Origin: Brachionus rotundiformis
Taxonomy: Eukaryota > Rotifera > Eurotatoria > Ploima > Brachionidae
DNA: 64,000 bases
Direction of reading: 5' to 3'
Assembly (NCBI GenBank): GCA_016802295.1
Contig: JAESIW010000020.1
Coordinates: 5,463,281-5,527,280, forward strand
Shown here: positions 35,901 to 49,582 of the stretch, piece by piece
Position numbering within the stretch: position 1 is the stretch's first letter
Layout: each line of letters begins with the position of its first letter
Translations under genes and position numbers: made by a program
Notes under the pieces: model-generated
The model's input: the letters and a program-made list of their open reading frames with translations, nothing else
Database searches by the model: none
Told to the model about the DNA's origin: nothing

Positions 35901-38900
35901 TTTTTTATTTTATTAAGATTTAGTATTATAACTTTTACCGGTCTTTGCTAATAACCAAACTAAAAAGGAATTTTATTTATATAAAAAAATCTAAATATGG
36001 GTTCACTGTTTTTTTAATTGAAATTATAGAAAGTTAATAAAAAAAACTATTTTAAATTTAAGATTTAGGATTATATTTAAAATTTCCAAAAGATTTTTAC
36101 CATTAAGAAAGAACATTTTATCCTTTTTTTTACTAACTGAATATGCATAATTTTACGAATTAATGCAAATCGTGAATATTTAGTTTTTTAACCATTTTCC
36201 TAATAGGAAAAGGGAAATAAAATCATTTATTGAATCAGCTTATTAGTTAAATATATTATTTGGCATTTAAGTCTTTGCGTAAATTTATATGACTAAAAAA
36301 ATTAACATTATTGGAAATTCTTATCTTTAAATACTAAGTTTCGATTTAAAAAATTTCGTCAATAACAGCATCACTAGCTGAAAATATTACCTGGCATTTA
36401 TATCAAGTTATATTTAGATATTAGATATTTTTCGAGTACTTTATATATAATATAATAAAGTGTTTTTTTTAGAATACTTAAGATTCCATTTTTGCTAATA
36501 CTTTAAAAAAAATTGTTTTTTTATCATGAATACATTCCATTTAGCGCCTTCAATCGAATATTACGTCATATTGCTATAGAAAATTTTAATTTTTAATTTT
36601 CACATAAAATTTTTTATCAATTTCTCATTTTATCTTAATCACTCATTTAATAATCTTATCAACTTGACTTCATCCAGTTGAAATAATTTGATATCATGCT
36701 TAATAAAAGTAAGATTAGTTATTTTAATGCTAGATCTAAAAAAAGTATTCTTAATTTATTTTTGTTGAGCTTTCAAGTATCAAGCTAAAGAACCAAAGTC
36801 ATAGAAATTTAATTAAAGATCAAACCAGTCTTAATGTATAAAGTGCAATATGCCGAGTTCAATTCATTTTCAGACAAAAATTAGGAGTGTTAATATTATT
36901 TATCTTATCTACATGACTTTTAATTGTTTTTTTTTATATGAAATAAAAATGAAAATAATCATTTTATTCAGAAAACTACATCACTAGTTAATATTTTGCT
37001 TCTAATTAACTAACATTCTTTGGAATAAATAAGCATTCAACAAAATTCCATATAAAAATATTTGCTAGAAAAAAAGCAAAAAGTTTTATTTTAGCTTTAT
37101 TATTTATTTTCATTATAATCAAAGATAGTGCACTTGTTTATAAATAATCAATTATAAAGAGATGATTTTTATGTTTTAATACGAAAAACTTGTTCGTATT
37201 TCAATCATTTTCACCATTTTACTTAAAATAAATAAAGTTGGAATTAGTTCTTAGATAAAAAAAAAACTATGCTTGTTAAAGGTCATATAACTCATAGTCA
37301 TGTGTTATACTACTACTATATGGCATATCTATTCTAATCTTAAACATCTTAAAAAGGCAACCAACAATCTTCCATTTAAAAATACCATTCCAATTACGAT
37401 TACGATCAAAATTTTTATGTCGCTTTTTAAACGTCAAACTTAATTAAGGAAGTTGTGGGTATATTCATATGATTATATCGAATTTAAATTGTTAGTCTAA
37501 TGCATGAATATTGGATTTAAAAATCGATATTTTTAATTGTTCAAAAATGAGAATTTTTAATTTAAAAAAAAATGCTGAATTCATTTTTTATTATTTAGCC
37601 CAACACTTATGGGATATTAGAATTTTACTTTTTTATTTTATTTTCATTGTTTATTTAAAATAGTTAAAAAAAATTTAAAAAGGTAATTTATATAATGTAA
37701 AATTTTGCTTAAATTTTAATTAAATCCCTTTAAAATGTTAAATAAAACAAACATCTTGGATTAAATGTATTTGAACCAGTTAAGGATGAAATATTTTAAG
37801 CATATTTTACTTTTTTTTTCTAAATTTACCTTTCAATTACTTTGGAAAAGTTTTGGAGCAACTTAAAATTTAGAATTTAAAATACTCAGACAGTTGTTTA
37901 ATCAATTTTGTTCTCTATAGTAACCCTTCGGGACCTAATTAAGTCAGCTGATCTCAATTTTGATTAGATTTAATTAAATTAAATTCAATTTTTTTTAAAA
38001 CCGGAATGAGAAATAACGCCTCTCAATTTCTGTTTTCAATTCATTTTTTGGCAAAAAATTCAAAAAATTTTTAATTTTTTTTTATTTTAAAAATGTTTTA
38101 TTGTTTTTTTTGTACAGGTAAGATACCTGCTTATTTTTTTTTGATTTATACTATTTAAAGAAATCCAATATCGATAAAAGCTTGATTTTTTCATGTCATT
38201 TTCAAGTATCTTTTTTGGTTTCTAAAAATTTAACCAAATTTTTCTATAAACTTATCAGCTAACACTACTATGCTCTTTACATATTATTTGATTTATTCAA
38301 TATTTATCTTATTAAAAATTTAGTTTGCATATAATATCGATACTTTGGTTAAATATTCACTTACGTCATTTGAAATTGATAATCTCTTTTTTTAGGTATA
38401 AATTTTTCTAAGAATATGAATTCCAACTTTAGTTAATCCAAGATAAACTATCTTAAGTAGAGGGAAAAAGGCTGCCGAAAACAAAAACCGAGACTTTATT
38501 TTTATTCAAACATGAAAGGATTTCTTCAACAAGTATACTTGGCTCAAACAGGTATATTGAACAAGCCTCGGGTAAAAACAAATAGCTTTCAGTTTAATGA
38601 ATGTTATTTGTTTGAAATTTTTTTGTTATTAAAATATAATAAGTATTCCTACCTAATTGTTTTATGTAATTAGGGAAAATTTGAGCAAAATAGCCTCAAG
38701 TGACTTGGTTGAATTTGGATCAACATTATTTAAATAAATTTACTTTATTGGAATAAATCTTATTAGGAGCTTAAATTAAATTAAATTCACTTTGTTTAAA
38801 TGCATGTCTAAATAGGGCTTGATTATTTTATAAAACTTAATCTTGTTTATTAAGCAATTTAAAATTAGTTTTATTTTATAAAAGAGAGAGAAAAATTCAA

Positions 38901-41900
38901 GACTTTGCATTTAAAGTGCCAAAATATCACAGTTAAGTTTGAGCATCTAGAAATATGCTCGTTTGCATGTTTATCTTTTATGTTTAGTAGGAAATAATTT
39001 TTAAATTAAATTTTTTTTAATTAATTCTAATTTATTTGGAGATAATTTTGAAATTAAAACTTTGCCGATAAGGTTGGCTTAAATTTTCGGCAAACACATC
39101 TATTAATTTATTTTGATTGTATTGTAAAATTAAGTGAGCCTTAGCATACTCAGACCATTGCAAGCGTATAAATCACATCGTGAAATAACACGTAATTGGA
39201 TACATTTTACTTTGATATTTCACATAGGACCACAAGCCGAAAAATTGGTTGATTTAGTTTTAATACGGAAAAAGTATAAGAATATGGAGAGCAAATAAAA
39301 AAATGAATATTTTATAAATGAACATAAAAATAAAATAAAATAAAATAAAATAAAATTTTCAAGCATTCATTCGAATTTTTATCATTCACCTTTGTGCATG
39401 ATCGTGCTTTCAAGTCAAGTTAATAGAGACTAATAATTGCGACTAATTGCAAAAAGATAATATTATTTTATTTTATTCAAGTGATTATTGTTAGCCCATA
39501 AAATTTAATACATATCTATTTAGATTTCAAATAAAATTAAATAAATTGTTTGAAAAATTAAAATTTTTTATTTTTTAATTCAAAATTTAGGTTTTAAATA
39601 ATTTTAAATGAATTAGAAAGTATATATTCAGCAATTTTTATTTTTAAGAATGTGTATGTGTGCATATTAGGACGGAGTAATTTAGCGAGAAAAATTTTAA
39701 AATTAAAATATATTCTCGTGGTTTTTTAAAATTCATTATCTAATCGTTACTCGATTAGACTTGATAAAAAAGAAAAAACTTATGTTAAATTAAATTTTAG
39801 CGATTCTCAAGTTTTTCATTAACGTCATCGAGCTTAGTGTTACAATTCAAATCGAGTATCACATTTTGCATATAATTTAACAGCCTCAAAATTACGAAAT
39901 GACATCAATACTAACTAGGTATCCCATTTCAGTCTGAATCAATCAAGCAAAAATTTAATTACTAATAAATTTTTTGCTTAAACCAGCATGACTGGTGCAA
40001 GAGTTAATTTAAAGTAAAAATTTTAGCAAGTCTTTGAAAAGGGCTTTGGGACATGTGGACAAAAAATGTCCGCAAATGGTTCTCTTGACCTCGAGTGTAA
40101 ATTTGGTTAATTTAATTTTTTGAATAATGAATGTCGTGGATCGATAAATATTTTAAGATTTCTTATCAGATTTAAATTTTATCTTGATTTTTTTAAATGT
40201 TAGAATTATGATTCGAGAGCTTTGAAAATAATTATTTAAATTAAAGGAATTTTTAATATTATTTGTGCTAAATCATATTTTATAATTTTTGTATTTTGCA
40301 AATATTTGCATTAGTCTATATTTGCCAAAGATTCATTTGGAAAAGGTACCGCAAACTACTAGGTAAAGGTTTCCTCAATGATAATTATTATCCAGGTGTC
40401 TAAATGGTACGATTAAATATCTCCCCAACCTTTATTAATCACAGCTATGCAATTTCAGAGACTGAGTTGAGCCTATGGTCATGTGAGTTTTCCAAGCGAG
40501 CTTAATTTATAAAATTTATACGTAGACAAGGCTAATCAACAGTACTTATTTTAATAAGCTCATAAATCAAAATTAGGGATTAGGTGCACTTTTCTTACTT
40601 TAGGCCCAGAGGAAGTTCTCATTTTCTAGAAATCAAATCCAACATAAATCATTCAATTAACAGAGGTACAAAATAAGAAAAATAATTCTTACTTACGAAA
40701 TACCATTTATATTAATATGAATGCAAATTTTTTTTAGTTAATATAAAATTTGCATTCGCTAATATAATATGGTTTAAAGAGCTTAGAACTGTTGCAGTGT
40801 TTAATAAGCCTAATAGGTGGTTAAGAAATTCGGAACTGTCTGAATTTCGCACCGAACTAATCGATAAAAGGTTATTGATTGAAAATTTTGTTTCCTTAAA
40901 ACAAAATTTGCTTCCAATCAACAGAATTTAGTAGACTAAAGATAAAAATAGTGGCACATAAGCTGCGCAAATAAAAATCAAATCACGTCAGAATTAAGAA
41001 AATAATAGCGAGTGCAAATTGGATTTTATCTGCGAGTGGTAAATTGATTGGCTTGAAATATGCATTTAGGAAAGGTATTTTCAGAAGAGTTTTTTTGATC
41101 TGATCTTCATTAAGTTTGTGTGTTTAATAACAAATTTTATAATGACGACAATAACTAGATTTTAGCTCATTGTTGTTTTCTAGTTGTTCCAGATTAAGAA
41201 AAATGAGCTTCAATAAACAAATAAATAAGATTTCAGGGCCCGAAAAGTTTTATTTGTGTTATAGACTATGTTAAAAATTTAATTGATTTTTATGTTTCCA
41301 AAAGTCAGTCAAAATGGTTCTATGAAAATTTTTTATGATAAATAATGTAATTTCGAAATGCTACATTGTAGTGCACTATAGAATCCATTTAATTATCAAA
41401 AATTAAAATTTTAGCAAATTTTTATTCCAATCTGTGCATTCTGTGCGCGAGAAGTGTTCAACACCAAGGCTTCTTTCCAATTAAGGCTTCAATAAAAATT
41501 AGATTTATGCAAGAAATCAATACACTCTTAGAATTTTTTATTTTTATTTTTTTTCTATATTTTTAAGCAAACACGTTTTTATTTTATTTGGAAAAAAAAT
41601 TGTCTTTGCTGACTAATGTCTCAAAAATCGATAATACCAATAAATGATATAATATTATATTGATTCTTCTAGATTCTACTAGATTTTTATTAAAGGCAAA
41701 AATTCTTAATCTGGATTAAGTCTTGCACCCATCAATGTATGTGTGGTATATTTGCCAAGTAATTTACAGTGATGAATGATCTTTTTCAGGTTTTTGTTTT
41801 TCAGATAGTTTATGGCTTTAGTTAGACTAGAAATTAGATTAAGTTTTAATTTCTGGTAAAAAGAAATTCATGAGTCATTGAGCGGCCGATAAAACCTCGA

Positions 41901-42747
41901 TTCGTAAAGGTAAAACTTGATTCTATTTTGCTTTAATAACTATCTAGAGTTCACTTGAAATTGAATTAAAGAGCTATCTAGATTTTTATCTTGTTATTTT
42001 TTTTGAAAATATCAATTTTATAGAGTTTTATTTCGAAATAGTATGATCACTTTTTATAAGCAATAAATGGTTGAAAAAGACCAAATATTCATTTTTTTTA
42101 ATTTGCATTTCTTTATTACATTTTAGCCAATTTTCCAAGTAAAAGACTTATAAAAAACTAGTTTTATTTGGCGAAAAATTTATTTATGAAGAGTAAAAAA
42201 CGAGATTCATTGATTTAAATATAACTGTGATAATTACAATGTTAATGAGAATGATGAATCAAAAATTTCTACTTTTATTCTCTCCGGGCTAAGAGAAATA
42301 CTTGCAAATTTTATGTTCTTAACTATTAAGGGGATTCATATGGAGATCGTATGAATGTTATAATTCAACATGTGAAGATATTTTATTTAAATTTTTGAAA
42401 ATTTTTTTTTTTAAATTTAAAATTAGTGTTTTAATTTTCTTTTAATTTTAAAATTAGGATCATTTTTGGTACTTGAAGCATGCCCTTAGGCTTTAACCCA
42501 AAGTATAATCGCTAGGATATTTTATTTATTGTTGTTTAAGCCAAATTTCTTTTCAGCTCGACTCGAATATCTTTTATCTAAAATCTAGTCTTAGTTCAAA
42601 AATCAAAATTTAACACCTTTAAAAATAATAAAATTTTTTTTTATTCTCATAAGCAGAAATTATATTAAAAATATAACAAAAAAAAGTTGAAAAAAAATTT
42701 GTTTTTTTAAAATTAAATTCAAGACGAACAATTTTTATACCAGTTAA
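32955..42747. other. 9.8-kb gene desert upstream of FoxN
   Basis: No exon or RNA gene could be supported. Simple repeats occur near 35051-35079 and 39324-39356. From about 39100 to 42500, and especially 40320-40620 and 40950-41520, the sequence is visibly less AT-biased and more complex than the stretch before it. Being directly 5' of a developmental transcription factor, this part is a candidate cis-regulatory region or 5' untranslated exons. Confidence 0.4.
39324..39356. repeat. (TAAAA)n microsatellite
   Basis: About six consecutive TAAAA units within AT-rich spacer. Simple-sequence repeat only. Confidence 0.85.
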
Positions 42748-45036
42748 ATGAACATGGACCTAATGATTGATTGTATACCATCATTTGGAGACAAATTGAA
42801 CGAAATGCTTGAGGATGACCTGAAGGCCCTTTATACATCAAGTAGTTCTTCGCCTAGTTGTTTCGATGATGATCAATTTCCAGGTAGCAACTTTTTCGAT
42901 GACCTAATGTTGTCGTCATGCAATCAGTCGAGCTTAAATCTCGATCCACTCTCATCCACATTGAACAATCTGGACGATACTTACAACAGTATCATAAACT
43001 CGAGCTCGTTGAATGCGTCCCACTGCTCTTACCAATCTTCGCCAGTGTCCTCAGCCTGTATTTCAACAGTTTCATCATCAGCACCATCGCCTCTTTCCCT
43101 TTCAGCATCCTCTTCATCACTTAGTGCTGCTCTAGCTTCTAGTAGCTTTCACACGAGCTCAAACTGTTCATCTAGCCAGTCATCTCCAATCTGTCTTTCG
43201 CCAAACCAGTTCAATAACTACAGTATGGATGACTTTACCTTGAATACAAACAGTACTGGTCAAAATCAAGGCCAATCCAAGTACATACAAGACAATTTTT
43301 CATCTAATAGTTACAGTTTATACTCTGTGGTTAACCCCATGGATATAAACCGGAATTATGCGGCCGAAAATACAGCAAATCAGTCTCAAATGTTGAACAC
43401 CAAAGGAGTTCAAAGTATTCAATTACCTTCATTGGTAAATACTAGTCGAATAGGTCAAGGAGTTGTTAACAAGACAACTTTTGATCTTAATGAAAATCAG
43501 CAAAATAAACGCTGCAAATTTTCTCACAATCAATCAAGCTTTAGCATGGTAAAGCAAGAACCAATTAATAGCGATGGTGAATCAAGCCATTCAAACGAAA
43601 GTGATTCAAACAGTAATTTCAGCAATTCGAGCATAACAAATAACAATTTCAAAAACTCGGAATACCAGCCGAAAAAAGTCATTATAGCTACTAAATTTGA
43701 TCCTGTGTTTAACATAAATGCACCCGGTAATCAACTAACCACTTCTCAATCAGGCTCCAATCCTATTCTACTGAACAACTCTCAGATTAATCTGATTAAG
43801 TTACCTAAAGAAAATTTAGAAGCAAAAAATTTACAATTGCCAATCAGTTTACCAATTGGTACCAAAACTGAAAATACGCCAAATACCAAGACCATAATTC
43901 AATATAAGCAATTGATAAATGGCAACACCAATCAGACGATTAAACAAATTAAGAATAGACAGAATTCAACTTCAAATCAAAACACTGGCAACAATCAAAA
44001 TGGCACTGTGACACAAGTTGCTATGAGAAGTGATGGAAAGGTGATTTTTTTCATTGTTTTTTTTCTATTAAATAAAATAATTATCTATTGCTTCAGGCTT
44101 ATCCAAAACCTCCCTATTCATATTCGTGTCTGATTGCCATGGCACTTAGAAACAGTGATTCTGGTACACTGCCAGTAAGCGATATATACGAATTTATTAT
44201 GTAAGTAATTCTAATCTCTTAAACAAATGGTATCTTGGAAGCTAGACGAGAAAAAATAAAACAATTTACGTCAATAGATTTTATCTTTTTTGATAACAAT
44301 AAAATGAAAAAAAATTTTATCACTTCATCATCCAGGATACTTTAGATAAATTTTAAAAAATTTTTTCTATTGTTATTAATTTTTTAATCAATTAAAGAGA
44401 GAACTTTCCTTACTACAAGACAGCTAGAGATGGATGGAAAGTACGGATTTTAAATTTATTAAATACCACTAGCCAAAAGGAATATAATTTTATTTTATTT
44501 TTTTATTTTTAAGAACTCAATCAGACATAATTTGTCACTAAACAAATGCTTTGAGAAAATAGAGAATCCGACCAATGGTTCAAAGAAGGGTTGTCTGTGG
44601 GCGCTGAACCCGGAAAAGTGCAAAAAATTAGAAGAAGAATGCAAGAGATGTCGCCAACGCGACCCTGTCAACATAAGATTGAGTATGTCCCGACCAGATG
44701 ATCTGAACAAAATAGAACGTGGTGAGCAGCGTATTAAAAAGTACACTTGTCAACGCAAATTAATCGAAAATCAAATGAGCTCTGGCTCCAACAACAATAC
44801 TCAGCAATCGCAGACAGTCCAGCAGTCCAACAATCAATTCTATGACAAAAACTATATCATAGATCTAAACACCAACATTAAAGACGAGGTAAATATTAAG
44901 CCAAATAAAATCATTTATAAAAAAAAATTTATCTTTATCATTTGCCAAGGAACTTGAATATATTGGTGCCGATATAAACATTGACCCTTCAATACTGTCC
45001 ACAGTCAATCAGACAATCCGCTCTAATATTCAGTGA
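42748..45036 (+). CDS. FOXN4: Forkhead transcription factor, FoxN1/4 subfamily
   Basis: Five exons (42748-44040, 44097-44200, 44398-44440, 44514-44888 and 44950-45036) join to 633 residues. The forkhead domain is split over three exons: YPKPPYSYSCLIAMALRNS, then GTLPVSDIYEFI, ENFPYYKTARDGWK and NSIRHNLSLNKCFEKIENP with KKGCLWALNP. The winged-helix recognition helix NSIRHNLSLNKCF is intact. PYSYS-LI-MAL, LPVSDIY, GWKNS-RHNLSLNKCFEK and KGCLWALNP are FoxN1/4-like; FoxN2/3 would have KGSLW. The first exon, 431 codons, is Ser/Asn/Gln-rich and disordered. The C-terminus has a short acidic/hydrophobic segment (LEYIGADINIDPSI) that may be a transactivation segment. Nuclear DNA-binding regulator. The symbol is by family; FoxN1 and FoxN4 split within vertebrates. 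Confidence 0.9.
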
Positions 45037-47328
45037 TTTTAAATGTAAACAGTCTTCGAAAAATCGTCTATAAAAAAAATTATATAAATGCATAAATCGG
45101 TAGAATAATTTATCAGGTCGTTATTATTAATATTAAGAGAATCAAAAATTTGAGTGTTAGAACAGAGCCAAAGTGTTCAATTTTAAAAATTTCATTTTAA
45201 AAATAATATTTTTCTCTTTTGTTAACAAAAAAAAAATTATTAAACCTGAAGCGATGATAGAAGAAACTTTTTAAAAAATTTTAAAATATGTTTTCCGTAG
45301 TTTGTTGACAGAAATATGGTGCGAGATAATCTTTTTCCCATTTCTTTATTATTTTTTTGTGACCTAATATTTTTATGCAATTTGGTACCGATTTCGGAGC
45401 CCTTAATTAATAAATATGAGTGCAACTAGAACAATCAACGACAACCGTGAAGCAAATTGCCTAGTTAGAGTTAGCTTTTTTATACGATATATGTCTAAGT
45501 GTACACAAACAGCTTTTGTCTGTTTTTTCTTGTTTCCTTCTGTTAAATTTACCGTGAGTCTTTTGTTATCTTTAGTTACTTCCGGACTAAACCTTATGTT
45601 TTATGAAAATATTGAACAAAAAAATAAATAAATAATTTTATTAGATTAGTTTTACTCATTTCTTTACCAATGGCCGAACGATTTAGCTTTAAGATAGATA
45701 ATCATGGTTTAATATTTTGCAGCATTATTTTTAAGTGAAAAATTTTTGCTCAGATTTTTGTTTACTCAGCCATGGACACCTTAGTTTAGGTATAAGACGA
45801 TTTTTTGAAAATCAAGAAAATTTTTTTTTATCTTAAATCCGAATCGTCCAAGGCTATTTTGTTGCCTTAAAAGTTCCCAAGATTCGAGCCAATTATTTTT
45901 TTAAAGAGAATGGAACCCATAGTATTGTTTTTTTCTTGAATAGATAATATTTCCCTTCCGGTGTTAATCATATGAATTAATTAGAATTCGGTGTTGAATT
46001 TTTTGTTTTGTATGAAATTTCATACCTTTAAATATTTTTCTCACGGTTCCTTTTGCATTTTTTGTATACGAACTCGTGCAAAAAATGCCTTATGTTCTAT
46101 CTTTTTTGTTTTCAAGGAGATAACTTTAAGTTCTCTAATAACCGGGTGTTTTTTCTTTGCTAGATTTATCTTTTTTGTTGTTTTCAACCTTTAGAATTAT
46201 TTAATTATTATTATGATAGATTTTAACATTTGCTTAACATCAGCCAACTGTACTTTAAAATATCAAATTATTTTAATTTAATTTTATCTTTTTTTTTTCT
46301 CTCTCTCTCTCGTTTTTATAATTTGTTATTTTTATTTCTCCTTTATTTACCAACAAAAATATTATATTTTTTAATTTTTTTTTTGCCAAAAAAAACTAAA
46401 AATGTAAATAAAAAGTAAAATAAAATTTTCAAAATGAATATAATTTTGTCTATCAATTTCAATTATGGTCTCAATTAAAATTTGTTAAGATAATATATTA
46501 ATCAAAATTACACCATGCATATCATATGATACCATTTAATTTTTGAAAAAATAAATTTATTTTGCTGATTTATTCTCAAATAAAGAATTATTTTTAATTA
46601 CATTTCTTGTCAGTTCTCAAAACTCATCAAATAATTAAATGAGCTTTTAAGTTAATGAAAATTTAGCAACATGATCTCTCTTTTGATATTTTAAAATGAT
46701 GAGAGCTCTGATTATCAGAACCATTTGTGCCTCAAAATATAATATGCAGACAATTTTATATAAAAAATTATCTACATAATAAACTTAAAATGAACTTTTA
46801 TCAATATTTATTTTAAAAAAAAATAAAAATTTTCATGAGACTTAAAAAAAGATAAATTTTTGCCCATTGGCGTATCAGACTATTTTTCAAGTTAAAATAA
46901 TTTTAAGTCTACTCAGTTTATTTTATCTCAATATTTACTGACCAAAAATAACAATATCGCTTATCTGATTTTTCATAATTTTCTAATCAAATATAAGATT
47001 CAATTCATTTTTATGATTTAAACGAGTTTTGCAAGATAAAAAAAAATCTTTGATCACTTTTTGATCATGAAAATAGAGCAATATCAAATATAAAAATGAA
47101 CGTGTTAACTATTGTGTAACATAGAAACTTATTGCTTCAAATAATTAAAAAATTTTGAAATAAATGTTAATTTTTTCATTTATAAATTATTTGAATAACA
47201 ATTAACTCTGCTAAAATAAAAAAATTCTAATAAAAATGAAAAATCATTATCAACAAAATTCAAATCAAATAAAAAATAAGACTTTAATTTATTAGAAAAT
47301 TATTCAAATTTTTAAAAATTTTATAACT
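45037..47328. other. FoxN 3' region and spacer
   Basis: This likely contains the FoxN 3' UTR (sequence to about 45640 is less AT-biased and ends in AATAAA repeats near 45623). After that comes AT-rich spacer with a (CT)n run near 46299-46311. Open frames at 45416-45631 and 45991-46194 show no domain and are not called. Confidence 0.5.
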
Positions 47329-48199
47329 TCAAAAATTTCTGTATGGGTATTGATATGAGTGGTAATTATAATAGGGATATGGAGATTTGTTTGCTTGTAT
47401 TGTTGTTCCTGAATTAGTTTTGTTCGTTAGGGATTTAAACTTGTCTTTAATTGATGTTAAAATGGTATCAGATGGAGTTTGGTTTTGAGGATATGCTGGA
47501 CTAAAATTATTTCCATAATTTGAATAAAAATTGCCAGCTTGCTGGAAATAAGCAGAATTTTGAGGATGATAACTTTGGTATAATGAAGATAGATCCTTTA
47601 TTTGTTCATGACTATTCCGATTTTCCTCAATCTCACTTTTTTTCTCATCATCTTTTTTTTTTTTAGAATTTCGCTTACCTAAATAAATACAAAGTTTCTC
47701 TTATCTAATAAGATTAAACAAAATTACTTATCGAAGCATTTTTAATCAAACTGGTTGGCACATCTTTCGAAGAAATTGGTTTTTCATGCTTTAAAGATGT
47801 TAAAAGCTCCAAGAATCTCTCAGTGTTGGAATCAAAAGGAAATTTTTCATCATCAAAGGCGTTGATTCTTAAGAGTCGAGCTAGTATCAAACCTACACCC
47901 ATTAGATCACCTAAAGTCACCTTTTCAAACATTATGGCAATTATTTTTTTGTTTGAATCATATGCAAAACAAAGTTCATTTTCACAATTTTTTGATTCAG
48001 AATACTTTTTTGTTATGCAACAAACAAATATATTAGAATTGGTAATACCATTCACTATTTCAGTGTGAAGATTGCCCCCTGCCATTTGATGCACGTCCAT
48101 CCAAACATTAAATCCCAATTGACTAAGCTGGCGGTGTAATTCTTTTACCTGCTCTTGGATATTCCATTGGTACGATAAAAAAATATCAAATTTAGACAT
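47329..48199 (-). CDS. TIR-domain protein with Tyr/Asn/Gln-rich tail
   Basis: Two exons (47728-48199 and 47329-47678) join to 273 residues. I start at MSKFDIFLSYQ because FDIFLSYQ is the first strand of a TIR domain. The domain runs to about residue 140: DIFLSYQW, LSQLGFNVWMDVHQM, AGGNLHTEIVNGI, NSNIFVCCITKKYSESKNC and ENELCFAYDSNK, then IIAIMFEK. The S-x-x-C-x-x-E arrangement (SKNCENE) places a Glu where enzymatic TIRs carry the NAD-cleaving residue; activity is not proven. After a helical segment and a basic KKKKDDEKKSE stretch comes a tail of about 100 residues rich in Tyr, Asn, Gln, Ser and Pro, ending YYNYHSYQYPYRNF, of prion-like composition. There is no signal peptide, membrane segment, LRR or death domain, so it is a cytosolic TIR-only protein with a role in immunity or cell death by inference. 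Confidence 0.85.
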
Positions 48200-48967
48200 T
48201 TTGCCAATAAAAGACTTTATTTTATTAGTTTGTAAATGATACAAAGTTATTTTTTAAATGAATTTTCTGGTTATGTTTTTGTGTTTATCAATTTTTTATT
48301 TAATTAAAAAATCAAGACAACAACTATAAAAGTTATGTATTTGAGTGTGTTTAGTAGACATGAATCAATATATTCTTTCTTTTATAACATTCGATTCAAA
48401 ATTGATGATAAATTAAAATTTTTTGATAGTGAAGTTTACTTTTTTTTAAATTTTATCTATGCATCTAAAAGTATTCTATGAGAAAGATCAGCAAAATTTT
48501 GAAAATATAATTATATACATTTCTTTCAAGAAAAAATTTGTGTTTCAAAATTCTTTAATCAAAGATTAGTTTGTTAATATTTGGATTGTCATATTTAAAA
48601 ATCTTAAATTTAAAACTAAAATATCAAATAACAAAATTAAGATTAAGAATAAAATTTCTAAATAAAGATAATTTATTTTTATAAAATGAGAATAAACAAA
48701 TAAGAATCTAAAATTAATATAATAAAATTGCCAAAAATTAAAATAATCACAGTAAACAGTATTTAAATATAAACAAAAAATCATTTTTAAAAGTTCATTC
48801 TAAAGGTTATTCAGATTAAGAGATATTTTTGAACAGTAACAAATAAAATGCTTCTAGGCAAAGCATCTTTTACCATTGAACACATAATACTGTTTTTTAT
48901 CATTTACACATAATTTCTAAAAACTTATTTTATTTTAAAAAGAATTGTCAAACATTTCAAATCCAAA
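48200..48967. other. Spacer between Ig-array gene 3' end and TIR gene
   Basis: AT-rich. Holds the TIR gene promoter and the 3' UTR of the Ig-array gene. The open frame at 48566-48784 (-) is low complexity and not supported. Confidence 0.5.
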
Positions 48968-49582
48968 TTAAAAACACTTGAATCCGACTTCATTTTGAGT
49001 GACCATACAGACTTCATTTGATTTACATTTAGACTCGGAGCACATATTTTTTAAGATTACATTTCTTTTGCTTAGAGCTGAATTAATCAGATCGATTTTT
49101 ATTTGATTAATTCTTAGGCTTGATACAATTCCAATAAAGTTTGATCGTTCAAAGTCCTTTGAACCTAAATACAAGATCTTTCCAATATTTTCAACATTAT
49201 ATTCGGAGAATGTCTTAAATTTTTGGTCATTTAGAACCAATATAACTTCTTTATTAGCTATATCGATTCTTAATTGATTCCATTTTTTTAATTTCACAAC
49301 TTTTGGAATCTTAACCCACACATCCACTGAATTATTTTGCTTAGATTGATAATAAACAATGCCATTATTTAGACTAACTGTTATATACTCTCTATTTGTT
49401 AATAAACTCCATATTATACCTTGGAAAATTAATTAAAAAAAATGAGTAATTTTTCTTTAACTTAGAAATACCATCTAGGTTAAAAGGTTTAAATGATATG
49501 GCTAGCGAAAACTTGTCATATGTTAAGTATTTTGAGATATTAAACTGTAAAAATGAATTTTCAGTCAACATTGGAATAGATT
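48968..49582 (-). other. Laminin-G-like domain and truncated EGF-like end
   Basis: Exons 49472-49582 and 48968-49419 read FNISKYLTYDKFSLAISFKP, GIIWSLLTNREYITVSLNNG, KKWNQLRIDI, GKILYLGSKD and FIGIVSSLRINQIKIDLI. This is a laminin-G fold with its usual W-x-x-L-x-I and G-x-I-x-x-L-R-I segments. After it come four cysteines (MCSESKCKSNEVC and GFKC) that begin an EGF-like module but stop two cysteines short at a TAA. Perlecan normally has three laminin-G domains with EGF pairs between, so only the first LG and part of one EGF remain here. Confidence 0.7.

Noticed and set aside
40712..40921. 69-codon minus-strand frame in the FoxN upstream desert
   Set aside because: No family resemblance, no exon partners. 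Its island of higher complexity is noted instead as possible regulatory DNA.
45416..45631. 71-codon plus-strand frame after FoxN
   Set aside because: Lies in the probable FoxN 3' UTR. Composition is not protein-like and no domain is visible.
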